From contig NZ_VZQQ01000036.1 of NCBI RefSeq assembly GCF_014397785.1, positions 1 through 64,000 of the forward strand: a DNA stretch of 64,000 nucleotides, read 5' to 3'. The position numbers and the translations under genes were made by a program. Positions within the stretch are counted from its first letter, which is position 1, and the number at the start of each line of letters is the position of its first letter. The notes beneath the pieces are model-generated. The model was not told where the DNA came from. It searched no databases and saw only the letters and a list, made by a program, of their open reading frames with translations. Of the stretch, positions 42,939 to 53,160 are shown piece after piece. The DNA comes from Paraburkholderia podalyriae (GTDB lineage: Bacteria > Pseudomonadota > Gammaproteobacteria > Burkholderiales > Burkholderiaceae).

Positions 42939-43844
42939 TCACCGCGCCGCCGTCTCGGCACCGGCCACGCGCGGTAGCAGCGCCCCCAACACCTGTTTCA
43001 ACGTCGTGGCGCCGAAGCGTCGCTCGCTGATGCCCGCCTCGACGTCGATGCGGCCCGCGTTGTGCGCGTCGTACAGATCGACGATCAGTTGCGCGTGCCG
43101 CTCGCCAAGCCCGGCGCCGCGCAGCATCGCGCTCCATTGGTCGCGCGGCACCTGGCGAGCGACGACCGGCCGCCCCGACAGTTCCGCCAAGGCGCGCGCA
43201 ACGTCGAGCACGCTCACCCGCTCTTTCCCTTCGATACTGACCACCCGCGGCGTCGCGCGCGCAGGTCCGCCATCGAGCAGCAACTGCGCGGCGAGGTCGC
43301 CGACGTCCTGCGCGGCGACGGTCGGAAACAGCTTGTCGAGCGGATCGTGCAGACTCGGCAGTACGCCCCGGCCGAGCGCGACCGGCAGCACGCGTGCCCA
43401 GTTCTGCATGTGCTCGGCGGCGCGCAGCAAGGTCAGCGGCGAAGCGACGGTGCGCAACTGCGTTTCGAGGTAGTGGAACAGCGTCGTGATGCCGGTGCCG
43501 CCCACGTGCTCGGCGCCGTAGTCGGATAGCGCGAGGAGCCGCGGCGGCGCGGCCGCGCGGAACGCGGCGACGCCCGTGTCGATGATGTGCTGCATCGCCG
43601 CCGCCGGATCGTCATGCTCGCGCGGCACCGGACAGAGCCATTGCACCGCGTGCGCGCCGTCGATGGCGCGCACGACCGACCTCGCGTCGTTCAGGTCGGC
43701 GAGCGCGATCTCGCAACCGATGGCCGCGAGCGTTTCGGCTTGCGCTGCGTCGCGCACCACCGCGCGTACTTCGTGGCCCGCGCGACGCAAGGCGGCGGCG
43801 CTCGCATGTCCCACATGACCCGAAGCTCCGAATATGACGAACAC
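42939..43844 (-). CDS. NmrA-like NAD(P)H-binding protein
   Basis: The 301-aa protein starts with 'MFVIFGASGHVGHASAAALRRAGHEVRAVVRD', the GxxGxxG Rossmann motif of atypical SDR/NmrA proteins, with an Arg-rich NADP-favouring end. 'LLALSDYGAEHVGGTG' follows. Members serve as redox sensors or quinone/azo reductase-like proteins. It is divergent from an AraC regulator gene (237-base gap), which probably controls it. Confidence 0.87.
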   Translation of the reverse strand: MFVIFGASGHVGHASAAALRRAGHEVRAVVRDAAQAETLAAIGCEIALADLNDARSVVRAIDGAHAVQWLCPVPREHDDPAAAMQHIIDTGVAAFRAAAPPRLLALSDYGAEHVGGTGITTLFHYLETQLRTVASPLTLLRAAEHMQNWARVLPVALGRGVLPSLHDPLDKLFPTVAAQDVGDLAAQLLLDGGPARATPRVVSIEGKERVSVLDVARALAELSGRPVVARQVPRDQWSAMLRGAGLGERHAQLIVDLYDAHNAGRIDVEAGISERRFGATTLKQVLGALLPRVAGAETAAR

Positions 43845-44081
43845 GTTGTGCTCCTTTGAGGATCGCGTTGGATTGATGGTAGGGACGTCGCGCTCGCCGC
43901 GCGCTCAGATATGGATTTTTTTGCGCAGATAGGGATGATTTTTTGCAGCCACGCTCCGGCAGTCGCGCGAATCGCGTCGGCCGCCCGCGAGCTACGAAAT
44001 TCCGTCACGCCGGCGAAGCCGCCAAAAACACCGCACAATGCAGGCATCTCGCCGTCATTCAGGACACTCAGGAGACCCGCG

Positions 44082-44993
44082 ATGAACGCCGTCACCCCGA
44101 TTCGCGCGCCTGCGCCGCATAGCGGCTCGCGCGTCGCCGTACGCACGAGCAGGGCGCTCGGCTGGCAGGGCTTCGGTGCGGAGCTGGTCAACGTGTCGGC
44201 TGGTTTGCATCGGCTACCCGCGTTTCGCCATCACCGCGTGGGCGTGCATGTCGGCGCGCCGGTAACTGCACGCTGTCTGTGCGACGCGCGCCGCCTCACA
44301 CGGATTCAGGCGCACGGCGATGCGGACGTGATCCCCGCGGGGCTCGAAGGTCAGTGGAACGATGATGCCGCCTGCACGATTTTCAGCATCTGGTTTGCCG
44401 AGGACTTCGCGCGACGAACCGTCGAACAACTCGCGCTGAAATCGGCCGACGCGCAGTTGCGCCCGCGCTTTCAGATGCGCGATCCGCGCTTTCAGCATCT
44501 CGCGTGGGCATTGCGCGCGGAGCTCGAAGCGGACGACGCGTCCGATCCGCTCTACGCCGAAAGTCTGTGTACGGCGATGCTGGTGCGTCTGATCGGTGCC
44601 GAGCCCGTGTCCGGCAAGCGGCGGCGCACGCTCGCGCCGCGCACGGCCGCGCGCGTGATCGAGTTTATCGACGCGCATCTCGATCAGCGTCTGACGCTCG
44701 ACGAGCTCGCCGCTCACGCGCAACTGAGCGTGCCGCATTTCAAGGCGCTGTTTCGCGACACGCTCGGCGTGCCCGCGCATCAGTACGTGATACAGCGCAG
44801 GGTGGAGCGCGCACGAACACTGCTGCTGCAAGGACGCCTCAGCGCAAGCCAGATCGCGCTCGATACCGGCTTCTCGCATCAGAGCCATATGGCGCAGTGG
44901 ATGTCGCGTCTGCTGGGCGTGACGCCGCGTGAAGTGCGCGGCACCGCGCGCGATGACGCGGCGATGTCGGAGCAGCACAACCCACTACGTTGA
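44082..44993 (+). CDS. AraC-family transcriptional regulator
   Basis: The ATG at 44082 follows AGGAGA and gives 303 aa; the longer upstream frame is not family-like. The C-terminal 100 residues hold the two AraC helix-turn-helix units ('LTLDELAAHAQLSVPHFKALFRDTLGVPAHQYV' and 'ASQIALDTGFSHQSHMAQWMSRLLGVTPREVR'). The N-terminal part is a probable cupin-like sensing domain. Divergent to the NmrA-like gene and likely its regulator. Confidence 0.9.
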   Translation: MNAVTPIRAPAPHSGSRVAVRTSRALGWQGFGAELVNVSAGLHRLPAFRHHRVGVHVGAPVTARCLCDARRLTRIQAHGDADVIPAGLEGQWNDDAACTIFSIWFAEDFARRTVEQLALKSADAQLRPRFQMRDPRFQHLAWALRAELEADDASDPLYAESLCTAMLVRLIGAEPVSGKRRRTLAPRTAARVIEFIDAHLDQRLTLDELAAHAQLSVPHFKALFRDTLGVPAHQYVIQRRVERARTLLLQGRLSASQIALDTGFSHQSHMAQWMSRLLGVTPREVRGTARDDAAMSEQHNPLR

Positions 44994-45026
44994 TGCGCGA
45001 ACCGCGTGGCGCGGCACGCCTGCGCT

Positions 45027-45890
45027 TCAACCAGGCGCCGCCCCCGTCAACTGCGCATAGACATCATGCGCGAGCTGCAACAGCTCGTTGCGATCGATTC
45101 CACCCGACACCGCATAGCCGAAATCGCCGTCGACCCAATAGAACACGTTGACGGGCCCCGCCTGATACAGCCTGAACGCCGTCGTATTCGCGTTCTCGCG
45201 ACGATGCGAGATGCACAGCGTGACGCGCTCGCCGTTCGGTCCGCGATACATGAACTGCGCGGTCGGGCCGTCGTCACCGGGCAGCAGGCGGCCGCCCGAC
45301 AGCATGAAACCGCTCTTCGACAGCATCGGCGGGTGAACTTGCGTGCCGAGCCGGTTCGCGAGCCATTGCACGAAGTCCTGTTCGTGATCGGCGTTCATGT
45401 CGCTCGGCCGATCGATCGCCGGCATGTAGACGACATGCGCGAGCGCCGCCTGGCGCGCGAAACCTTCGGCGCTGTCCGCGCTGACCGCACGATTTCCCGT
45501 TTGAGTTTCGGCAACCGTGCCGGGTGGATCGATCGCAACGGGTGGGATCAGAACGTTGCGGTGCATGCCGATGCCCACGCCGAGCACGAGCGCCGCGGCC
45601 ATACCGGCGAACTGCGCGGCGAACTGCGCGGCAAACCGCGGCCAGTTCGCGGCCAGTCGCGCGCGACGCGGCGCGCTCGTCAGAAGACGCTTCGGCACGG
45701 GCTCGCTAAGCACGCGGTCGTAGCGCTCGTGAAGCAGACCGTTGAGCGAAAAATAATCGCTGACGCGCGAGGCCAGCTCCGGATTCTGTTCGACCGCGCG
45801 CTCCACCTCGTCACGCCGCTCGCCGGACAGCGTGCCGTCCACGTACGCGTGCAGGTCTTCTTCGCCGATTGGCATTTGCGGCTCGCTCAT
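45027..45890 (-). CDS. Anti-sigma factor, membrane-bound
   Basis: The 287-aa protein begins with 'IGEEDLHAYVDGTLSGERRDEVERAVEQNPELASRV', the N-terminal anti-sigma segment typical of this family, without a zinc HxxxCxxC. One membrane span follows (about 100-118), then a periplasmic domain. The ATG overlaps the TGA of the upstream ECF sigma gene (ATGA), the standard coupled arrangement. It should hold that sigma factor inactive until an envelope signal arrives. Confidence 0.87.
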   Translation of the reverse strand: MSEPQMPIGEEDLHAYVDGTLSGERRDEVERAVEQNPELASRVSDYFSLNGLLHERYDRVLSEPVPKRLLTSAPRRARLAANWPRFAAQFAAQFAGMAAALVLGVGIGMHRNVLIPPVAIDPPGTVAETQTGNRAVSADSAEGFARQAALAHVVYMPAIDRPSDMNADHEQDFVQWLANRLGTQVHPPMLSKSGFMLSGGRLLPGDDGPTAQFMYRGPNGERVTLCISHRRENANTTAFRLYQAGPVNVFYWVDGDFGYAVSGGIDRNELLQLAHDVYAQLTGAAPG

Positions 45891-46405
45891 CGCACCACCT
45901 GTAATTTCGCACCGGGCTGGGCGCCCGCCATCAAAGCCCGCAGCCGTTCGCGTCCGCGCGACAGCCGCGACATCACCGTGCCGATCGGAATGTTCAGCGC
46001 GAGCGCGACATCGGCATAACTCATCTCCTCGAGACCGACCAGCAGCACCACCTCGCGCTGCTCGACCGGCAGCCGCTGCAGCGCGTAATCGAGGTCGCGC
46101 ATTTCGAGCGATCGCGTCTGGCCCGACGGCACCGCGAGCTCGCTTTCGGCGATGCTGTCGTCGTCGACCGCAAGGTGGACCGCGCGCGCCGATGCCTTGC
46201 GCGCCTGATTCGCGAACACGTTGTGCATGATCGTGAAGAGCCACGCGCGCAGATCGGTGCCCGGCTGGAACAGACGGGTGCGGCCGAGCGCGCGTTCGAG
46301 CGTGTCCTGCACGAGGTCGTCGGCGAGCTCGCGATTGTTGATCAGCGCCCGCGCATAGCGCCGCAGACGCGGCACATGCTCCATCAGCTCGTCACGAACA
46401 TCCAT
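45887..46405 (-). CDS. ECF-family RNA polymerase sigma factor
   Basis: The 172-aa protein has sigma region 2 ('LRRYARALINNRELADDLVQDTLERAL', 'DLRAWLFTIMHNVFANQARK') and region 4 ('LDYALQRLPVEQREVVLLVGLEEMSYADVALALNIPIGTVMSRLSRGRERLR'). There is no sigma 3 or C-terminal extension. The gene overlaps its anti-sigma gene by 4 bases. Such pairs govern envelope or oxidative stress responses; targets cannot be told from this window. Confidence 0.93.
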   Translation of the reverse strand: MDVRDELMEHVPRLRRYARALINNRELADDLVQDTLERALGRTRLFQPGTDLRAWLFTIMHNVFANQARKASARAVHLAVDDDSIAESELAVPSGQTRSLEMRDLDYALQRLPVEQREVVLLVGLEEMSYADVALALNIPIGTVMSRLSRGRERLRALMAGAQPGAKLQVVR

Positions 46406-46577
46406 GGTTGATCCGGTCAGGGGCCGTTGGGGGTGGCATCGGCTTCACTTGCATCGGCTTCACTTGCGTCGGCATCGATTCGCGTCGGGCCGGGCGCGGA
46501 GGCTTCCGTCGCACAATGCGTTCGAACTGCAAACACCTGTCAACGGATTTTATTCCGCGGGGCGGCGCGCACCGGCG

Positions 46578-47312
46578 TCAGCGCGCGCTCATCACATCGG
46601 CGGCACGCATCAGGCCGTGAGTGCGCGCATTGCCCGCGACGACGAAGCGCTGCCGCCGCGCGCTCCACGTCAACAGCCGCAGTTCGCCGATGCGGTGCGC
46701 GGCCCACTGCGGCTCCTCGCGCGCAAACGGCGCCGCCGCCGACAGCACCACCACGGGCTGCTGATCGCCGTTCAGATAGACGAGCTCGTTCGCGCGCTGC
46801 CATGGCCCGAGCCGCAGCACGCGTTGCTCGACGAGGCGCAGGCCGATCGCGCCGAGATCCGGTGCGACAGGATCGACGCGCGTCGGCGATGCTGGGGAAA
46901 AGGGCTGCGCGGTGGCTTCGGCGAGCGCCATCACGGCGGCGTTATCGAGCGCTTGCGCGGAGACCTGAGTCGCCGCGAGCCAGCCGCTGACGGCGATCAG
47001 CAACAGTGCGAGCGTGACCAGCGCGGCCAGCGTTCGGCGCCCGCGACCGGCCGGTCGCGCGCGCCTGCGCAAGCGGCGCGATGCGCCAACGTGGTGGCCA
47101 TGCTCGGGCTCCTCGGTGGTCTGAAACGTGGCCTGGATCTGTGCGTTGAGCCGATCATAAAAGGCCACACGCCGCGCTTCCGCCGGATGCTTGCTGAGAT
47201 AGTCGCGCAGCGACGCGGCAAGCTCGGGCGTCAGCGTGCCGTCGGCATACGCCTGGATGTCGTCTTCGGAGGGCCGAGCGCCGCGGGGGTGGTGGGTCGA
47301 GGTCATGATCAT
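46578..47312 (-). CDS. Anti-sigma-factor-like membrane protein
   Basis: The 244-aa protein repeats the anti-sigma N-terminus seen in the 45890 gene: 'SEDDIQAYADGTLTPELAASLRDYLSKHPAEA'. A basic stretch, one membrane span (about 93-113, 'LAALVTLALLLIAVSGWLAA') and a periplasmic part follow. It has no sigma gene of its own next to it; it lies 172 bases upstream of the ECF gene on the same strand. It may be a second regulator of that sigma factor or act on another one. Confidence 0.75.
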   Translation of the reverse strand: MIMTSTHHPRGARPSEDDIQAYADGTLTPELAASLRDYLSKHPAEARRVAFYDRLNAQIQATFQTTEEPEHGHHVGASRRLRRRARPAGRGRRTLAALVTLALLLIAVSGWLAATQVSAQALDNAAVMALAEATAQPFSPASPTRVDPVAPDLGAIGLRLVEQRVLRLGPWQRANELVYLNGDQQPVVVLSAAAPFAREEPQWAAHRIGELRLLTWSARRQRFVVAGNARTHGLMRAADVMSAR

Positions 47313-47472
47313 GCGCGATTTTGATTGCGGCTATCAGAAGGCAAACACGGGCCGGTGCGCATTTATTCCCCGGGTTAGCCATGTTTTCTTCACACCGTGA
47401 ATCGAGGAATAAACGCCGCCGACCCGTGGTTCTCCGTGGTGCGAACCCGCACAACTGTCTCAGGAGTCGATC

Positions 47473-47745
47473 ATGAAAAAGCTTTCGTTTGTCGCTTTGT
47501 CGTTCGTCGTTCTCGCCGCTTCGTCTAGCGCGTTTGCGCAGGGCAAGACACGTGCTGAGGTGTACCAGGAACTGATCGAGGCGCAGCAGAATGGTCTCGA
47601 CTACATCACCGACGCGTCGTACCCCGATGTCAGTCCCGTCTTCGCACGCCAGGTCGAGCAGCGCAAGCAGGCGCTCGCCGCGCAAGCGGCGGTCGCCGCG
47701 AGCCACGTCGCGAACTCGGGCGCGCCGGCTGTCGGCACCCATTAA
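47473..47745 (+). CDS. DUF4148 family exported small protein
   Basis: The 90-aa protein has a signal peptide (MKKLSFVALSFVVLAASSSAFAQ). It is followed by the DUF4148 pattern 'GKTRAEVYQELIEAQQNGLDYITDASYPDVSP', ending in a short helical Ala-rich tail. The family is widespread in Burkholderiales and its role is unknown, probably a periplasmic accessory. A good AGGAGTC ribosome-binding site precedes the ATG. Confidence 0.9.
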   Translation: MKKLSFVALSFVVLAASSSAFAQGKTRAEVYQELIEAQQNGLDYITDASYPDVSPVFARQVEQRKQALAAQAAVAASHVANSGAPAVGTH

Positions 47746-47990
47746 AGCCGCAAGGGCCACCGGCGCGCGCATGGGTTTGAACGGGTGCGCCGGTGCCGGA
47801 TGGCAGGACCATTCCTAAACCTCCAGATCGCCCGCCCCAGCGATTTTCGTCCAACGCGTAAAATGGCCGGTTATCACTGGCAAGTCGCAGCTGGACAGAA
47901 TCGGCCGGGCGTCGCGAGCAAGCATCGCGCGGCGCCCGGTCATGGCCCGCCCGCGCTTGCCTTCGCCGGTTTGAACAGGAATGCACGCGG

Positions 47991-50900
47991 ATGTCGTCAG
48001 TTTTCTTCGATCGGGAACGCATTGCGGAATGGCTCGGTGAGCGGACCGTCGCCAAGGCGCGCTCGGTGGGCGCGGTCAGCAATGTCAAATGGCATGGCGA
48101 GATGCTGTCGGGCGACGTGCAGGGCTCGCAGCCGCAGCCGTACCGGACGCGGGTGCGCTTTCGTACCGATGGCGGGTCGCCGTGGGCCGTGGGCGAATGC
48201 TCGTGCCCGGTCGGCCGCAATTGCAAGCACGTTGCGGCGCTGCTGCTCGCGGAACTCGATTACCACGACGAAATGGATCACATCACGCAGGTCGAGGACG
48301 ACAGCGACCCAGCCGCGTCGGAGGTGTTCATCGCACGACGGATTACGATCCCGGGCGTGCCGCCGGTGCCATCGCCGTCTTCATCTCCATCTCCCGGCGT
48401 GCGACCGGAACTGGTCAGCTGGCTCGAGCGTTTTCGCGCGCGCGCCCGCGCGGCCGACGCCGCCGCCGAAAAAGATGCCGCCCGCAAGACGCCCGCCGCG
48501 CGCAAGGAAACGCTCGCGTATCTGCTCAACTGGTCGCGTTTCCGTATGCATCACGAGGTCGTGCTGCATCGCGCGCGCTGCGACGCGGACGGCGTGATCA
48601 TCGAAGTCGGCGACAGTTGGGGCGACGTCGAAGGCGCGCTGCTCAGGCAGCCGCGCTTCGTGTCCGACGAAGACCTGTCGATCCTGCGCGGCCTGTGGCT
48701 CGGCCGCTCGCGCGAGGATCTCGGCCAGTTCGTGCTGCGTGGCACGAGTGGCGCGGAAACGCTGCAAAAGCTGATCGCGACCGGGCGCCTGTTCTTCGAC
48801 TTCAGGACCGCGTCGGGCCAGGCCGGACCGACGCCGCTCGCGCGCGCCGCCGACCGCCCCGGGCGCATCGAGTGGGAGCCGCTCGCCGACGAGCGCCTGC
48901 GTCCGGTGCTGCGCACCGAACCGCGCGCGAGCATGGTGCTGCCGACCGAGCCGGTCTGGTACGTAGACGGCGTCGCCAACGAAGCGGGCGTCGTGCCACT
49001 GTCGCTGCCGTTCCAGCAACTGCCCGACTACCTCGCGATGCCGCCGATCTCGCTCGCCGAGGCGCCGCTGGTCGCGTCGGTGTTGCGCGAGATCGCGCCC
49101 GAGCTGCCGCTGCCGCCGACCCACGACGCGCCCGCGATCCGTGTGATCGACGTAGAGCCGGTGCCCGTGCTGGCGCTGAACAGCCACGTGCCGCCGGGCA
49201 CGGCGAAGGGGATGAAAGCGGCGAAGACCGCGAAGGCGGCGGAGCGCAACGCCGCCGCAGTCGAACTGGCCGCCGCGAGCTTCGACTACGACGGCGTCAG
49301 CATCAACGCCGACAGCAACGTGACGCTGGTGCCGCTGCCGGGCGGCGACGTGATCCACATCCGCCGGCGCTACGACGCGGAGAAAAAGCGTCTGCTGGAA
49401 TTGCGCAAGACCGGTCTGCAAAAGGTGCCGACGCGCAACCTGCACGCGTCGCGCCTGTTGCCCGACACGATGCTCGGTCTGCCCGACAGCGACGCGTGGT
49501 CCGGGTTCGTCAGCGACGCGGTGCCGGATCTGGTCGCGAAGGGCTGGCGCGTGACGATGGCGCCGGAGTTCCGCTACAACGTGATCGAGATCGACGCGAT
49601 CGACGGCACCGCGCAGCAAGCCGGCGACGGCTGGTTCGACCTGGAGATGGGCATCCGCGTCGGCGAGCGCAACGTGCGGCTCGAGCCGCTGCTGGCCGAT
49701 CTGTTCCGGCGCGACCGGCGCTGGCTGTCGGGCGCGCTGGAGAGCATCCGCGACGACGAGCCGATCGAACTGAAGACCGAGGAGAACAAGCGCCTGCGGC
49801 TGCGCGCCGATCGTCTGAAGCCGGTGGTGCGTGTGCTGGTCGATCTGTTCGATTCGCTCGGCGGCGCGCTTGCCGAAGGCGCGCCGCTGCGCGTGCCCGC
49901 GGTCGATGCCGGCCGCCTCGATGCGCTGCACGACACCGGCCGCTGGCAGTTCAGCGGAGACGACTCGATCCGCGAGCTGGCGCGGCGTCTGCAAGCCGGC
50001 CCTGGCCTGCGCGAAGTGCCGGTGCCGCGCGGTCTGAAGGCGGAGCTGCGCACGTATCAGCACCAGGGCCTGAACTGGATGCAGTTCCTGCGCGAACAGG
50101 ATCTGGCCGGCGTGCTCGCGGACGATATGGGGCTCGGCAAAACCGTGCAGACGCTCGCGCACATTCTCGCGGAGAAAGAAGCGGGGCGGCTCGCGCATCC
50201 CGCGCTGATCGTCGTGCCGACCACGCTCGTGCACAACTGGCGCGAGGAGGCGCGCCGCTTCGCACCGGCATTGAAAGTGCTGGTGCTGAACGGGCCGCAG
50301 CGCAAGGAGCGCTTCGAGCTGATCGGCGAACATGAACTGATTCTGACCACTTACGCGCTGCTGTGGCGCGATCAGAAGGTGCTCGCCGAGCACGACTACC
50401 ATCTGCTGATTCTCGACGAAGCGCAGTACGTGAAGAACGCGACCACCAAGGCCGCGCAGGCGATTCGCGGGTTGCGCGCGCGGCATCGGCTGTGTCTGAC
50501 GGGCACGCCACTCGAGAATCATCTCGGCGAGCTGTGGTCGCAGTTCGATTTTCTGCTGCCGGGCTTTCTCGGCAGCCAGAAGGACTTCACGCGACGCTGG
50601 CGCAACCCGATCGAAAAGAATGGCGACGACGTGCGCCGCGCGTTGCTCGCGCGCCGCATTCGGCCGTTCATGCTGCGCCGTCGCAAGGACGAGGTCGCGA
50701 AGGAGCTGCCGCCGAAGACGACGATCGTATGTCCGGTCGATCTCGAAGGCGCGCAGCGCGACCTGTACGAAACCGTGCGCACGGCGATGCAGCAGAAGGT
50801 GCGCGCGGCGGTTAGCGCGCAGGGGCTCGCGCGCAGCCACATCATCGTGCTCGACGCGTTGCTGAAGCTGCGTCAGGTGTGCTGCGATCCGCGACTCGTG

Positions 50901-51491
50901 CGCATCGCGAGTGGTATCACGGACGGCGCGGCCCCGAATGGCGGCGAACGCGCGATGCGCTCGGCCAAGCTCGATCTGCTGCTGTCGATGCTGCCCGAAC
51001 TGATCGAGGAAGGACGCCGCGTGCTGCTGTTCTCGCAGTTCACCGGCATGCTCGCGCTGATCGCCGAGGCGCTCGACGAGGCCGCGATTCCCTATGCGAT
51101 GCTGACCGGCGACACGGCCGATCGCGTGACGCCGGTCGAGCGGTTCCAGCAGGGCGAGGTGCCGCTGTTCCTGATCAGCCTGAAGGCGGGCGGCGTGGGG
51201 TTGAACCTGACCGCCGCCGACACGGTGATCCACTACGACCCGTGGTGGAATCCGGCCGCAGAGAATCAGGCGACCGACCGCGCGCATCGGCTGGGACAGG
51301 ACAAGCCGGTATTCGTGTACAAGCTGATCGCGGCCGGCAGCATCGAGGAAAAGATCGTCGAGCTGCAGGAGCATAAGGCGGGGCTCGCGGACAGCATTCT
51401 CGCGGAAGACGCGGCCGGCGCCGCGAAGTTTTCGGACGACGACCTCGACGCGCTGTTCGCGCCGATGCCGGAGATCGAAGGCGCCCGCTGA
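47991..51491 (+). CDS. SWIM-domain SNF2-family helicase
   Basis: The 1166-aa protein has an N-terminal SWIM zinc finger (C70-S-C72...C78-K-H80), a long middle region and a C-terminal SNF2 motor. Walker A is 'DDMGLGKT' (711-718), Walker B DEAQ at 809-812, and motifs V-VI are 'LISLKAGGVGLNLTAADTVIHYDPWWNPAAENQATDRAHRLGQ'. All motifs look intact. It belongs to the bacterial HepA/Swi2-Snf2 group with SWIM, probably a DNA- or RNA-polymerase-related translocase. It appears to be monocistronic. Confidence 0.93.
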   Translation: MSSVFFDRERIAEWLGERTVAKARSVGAVSNVKWHGEMLSGDVQGSQPQPYRTRVRFRTDGGSPWAVGECSCPVGRNCKHVAALLLAELDYHDEMDHITQVEDDSDPAASEVFIARRITIPGVPPVPSPSSSPSPGVRPELVSWLERFRARARAADAAAEKDAARKTPAARKETLAYLLNWSRFRMHHEVVLHRARCDADGVIIEVGDSWGDVEGALLRQPRFVSDEDLSILRGLWLGRSREDLGQFVLRGTSGAETLQKLIATGRLFFDFRTASGQAGPTPLARAADRPGRIEWEPLADERLRPVLRTEPRASMVLPTEPVWYVDGVANEAGVVPLSLPFQQLPDYLAMPPISLAEAPLVASVLREIAPELPLPPTHDAPAIRVIDVEPVPVLALNSHVPPGTAKGMKAAKTAKAAERNAAAVELAAASFDYDGVSINADSNVTLVPLPGGDVIHIRRRYDAEKKRLLELRKTGLQKVPTRNLHASRLLPDTMLGLPDSDAWSGFVSDAVPDLVAKGWRVTMAPEFRYNVIEIDAIDGTAQQAGDGWFDLEMGIRVGERNVRLEPLLADLFRRDRRWLSGALESIRDDEPIELKTEENKRLRLRADRLKPVVRVLVDLFDSLGGALAEGAPLRVPAVDAGRLDALHDTGRWQFSGDDSIRELARRLQAGPGLREVPVPRGLKAELRTYQHQGLNWMQFLREQDLAGVLADDMGLGKTVQTLAHILAEKEAGRLAHPALIVVPTTLVHNWREEARRFAPALKVLVLNGPQRKERFELIGEHELILTTYALLWRDQKVLAEHDYHLLILDEAQYVKNATTKAAQAIRGLRARHRLCLTGTPLENHLGELWSQFDFLLPGFLGSQKDFTRRWRNPIEKNGDDVRRALLARRIRPFMLRRRKDEVAKELPPKTTIVCPVDLEGAQRDLYETVRTAMQQKVRAAVSAQGLARSHIIVLDALLKLRQVCCDPRLVRIASGITDGAAPNGGERAMRSAKLDLLLSMLPELIEEGRRVLLFSQFTGMLALIAEALDEAAIPYAMLTGDTADRVTPVERFQQGEVPLFLISLKAGGVGLNLTAADTVIHYDPWWNPAAENQATDRAHRLGQDKPVFVYKLIAAGSIEEKIVELQEHKAGLADSILAEDAAGAAKFSDDDLDALFAPMPEIEGAR

Positions 51492-52419
51492 CCGCGCGAG
51501 CCGGCGACGCAACGAGGCTGCCGGGCATTCTGACGCGCGGCCCCAACACCAAAGGGGGCCAGACTGTAACAAAACGTCTGGGTTGTAAATCCCGCTTCGC
51601 GTGGCTTCAATTCATACCAATTTTCGACCTCGCGCCGTGCGGGGCTTGCGAACCGGGGGCTGCGGGCGGCGCGTAATAACTACTTTGGCGGCGGTTACAA
51701 AGGCAGTTCTTTCATCTTGAGGACGACTTTCGGCCGGGCTAACGTGACGTTACTCGTGCGGTTAGACCCCGGCGAGCGTGTGTAGTGTTTATCGGCGGCG
51801 TTGCTTCGACAGGGGCGGCGCCGCATTTTTTTTGCCCGCGATCTGTCGCTGGACGTCGTTTTCAGTCTCGTGCTCGACCCTGGCCGATTGCCTCGAATGG
51901 CAACTGATCTGCGGCGAAATCTAACAATGTTTAAACGATTTCTTTTGAGATTATTCTTATACTGACCTCGCAATTGTTAAATAAGGGTACGTCGAAGGAA
52001 TCTTAAAGCGGATAAGCGTACGTGGCCAAAAGGCGCTCCAGTAAGGATTGGCCATCTTCAGTGTGACTTCCCCGCGAGCGCCGGCCAGTGCTGGCGGACC
52101 AGAAGAACCTGGAAAGCGCGTCAACCGTTTTTCAATCAGGGTTTTTCGCGACGGATTGCCGGTATGTGGCAAGCGGGAAGACAGGGGTTTTCGATTATCA
52201 TGATCTGCCCTGCATAATTCGCTATGACAATTCATATATGCGCTCATTTCGATTTCGCGAAAGCAGCGTCATGGCGAGGGGTACGGCGAGGGACCATTAG
52301 TCAAAAAGTTGCAGCCGGAGTTTTTTTGGAAGCCGGATCGGCGGCGCGGTGCCGTCATCCCGGTCGTCAGCCGGTTTACCGGTGTCAGCCATGAAGGCAC
52401 GGTTGCGTTGTGGGGTTTT
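51492..52419. other. Intergenic region of about 930 bases
   Basis: No frame of family character on either strand. GGCCCC-AACACCAAAG-GGGGCC near 51539-51560 is a GC-rich hairpin shortly after the helicase gene, probably a terminator without a clear T-tract. The stretch 51920-51990 is strongly AT-rich compared with its surroundings and is the likely promoter or regulatory region for the response-regulator operon. Confidence 0.5.
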
Positions 52420-53160
52420 ATGAGAATTGCAGTCCTCGATGATGATTCGGCGCAGGCCGATCTGGTGTGTCAAACGCTGTCCGCCGCTGGACACGTTTGT
52501 CACGCGTATGGCGCAGGGCGCGAACTCGTGCGCCAGTTGCGCCGCCAGACGTTCGATCTGCTCGTGCTCGACTGGAACGTTCCCGACATGTCCGGCGAAG
52601 AAGTGCTGCGCTGGGTGCGCGAAAGCCTGTCCGGGCGCCTGCCGGTGCTGTTCATGACGAGCCGCGGCCGCGAAACGGACATCACTTCGATTCTGAATAC
52701 CGGTGCGGACGACTATCTGGTCAAGCCCGTGTCGGCCGCGGTGTTGCTCGCGCGAGTCGGCTCGCTGCTGCGCCGCGCCTATTACCTGAAGCCGCCGGCG
52801 ACCAGGGAAGTGTTCGGCGACTTCGAGTTCGACCTCAGCGCCAAGCACGTCGTCGTGCGCGGCACGCCGGTCTCCGTCACGCAGAAAGAGTTCGATCTCG
52901 CGCTGCTGCTGTTCCAGCATATGAGCCGGCCGCTGTCGCGCGCACACATTCTCGACGTGATCTGGAAGCAGGCCACGGACATCCCGTCGCGCACGATGGA
53001 CACCCACGTGTCGATGTTGCGCAGCAAGCTCGGTCTGCGCCCGGAGCACGGTTATCGGCTGACGCCGATCTACGGCTATGGTTACCGCCTCGAGCGGATG
53101 GAAACCGATACGCCGCCGGCCGACGACGACGAACCTACAGAAGAAGCGGGTGGGGCGTGA
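52420..53160 (+). CDS. OmpR/PhoB-type response regulator
   Basis: The ATG at 52420 starts directly with the receiver domain ('MRIAVLDDDS'), so the 37-codon-longer frame is rejected. Phosphoacceptor Asp51 ('LLVLDWNVPDMSG'), Thr80 and Lys102 ('DYLVKPV') are in place. The C-terminal winged helix holds 'VTQKEFDLALLLFQHMSRPLSRAHIL' and 'TMDTHVSMLRSKLGL'. It is followed by FecR/LysM and CHASE2 kinase genes, its probable partners. Confidence 0.93.
   Translation: MRIAVLDDDSAQADLVCQTLSAAGHVCHAYGAGRELVRQLRRQTFDLLVLDWNVPDMSGEEVLRWVRESLSGRLPVLFMTSRGRETDITSILNTGADDYLVKPVSAAVLLARVGSLLRRAYYLKPPATREVFGDFEFDLSAKHVVVRGTPVSVTQKEFDLALLLFQHMSRPLSRAHILDVIWKQATDIPSRTMDTHVSMLRSKLGLRPEHGYRLTPIYGYGYRLERMETDTPPADDDEPTEEAGGA

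Noticed and set aside
48381..51572. A 1063-codon open frame opposite the SWIM-SNF2 gene
   Set aside because: High-GC coding DNA often leaves long open frames on the other strand. The composition is Arg/His/Gln-rich and no domain is recognisable, while the plus-strand frame has all helicase motifs.
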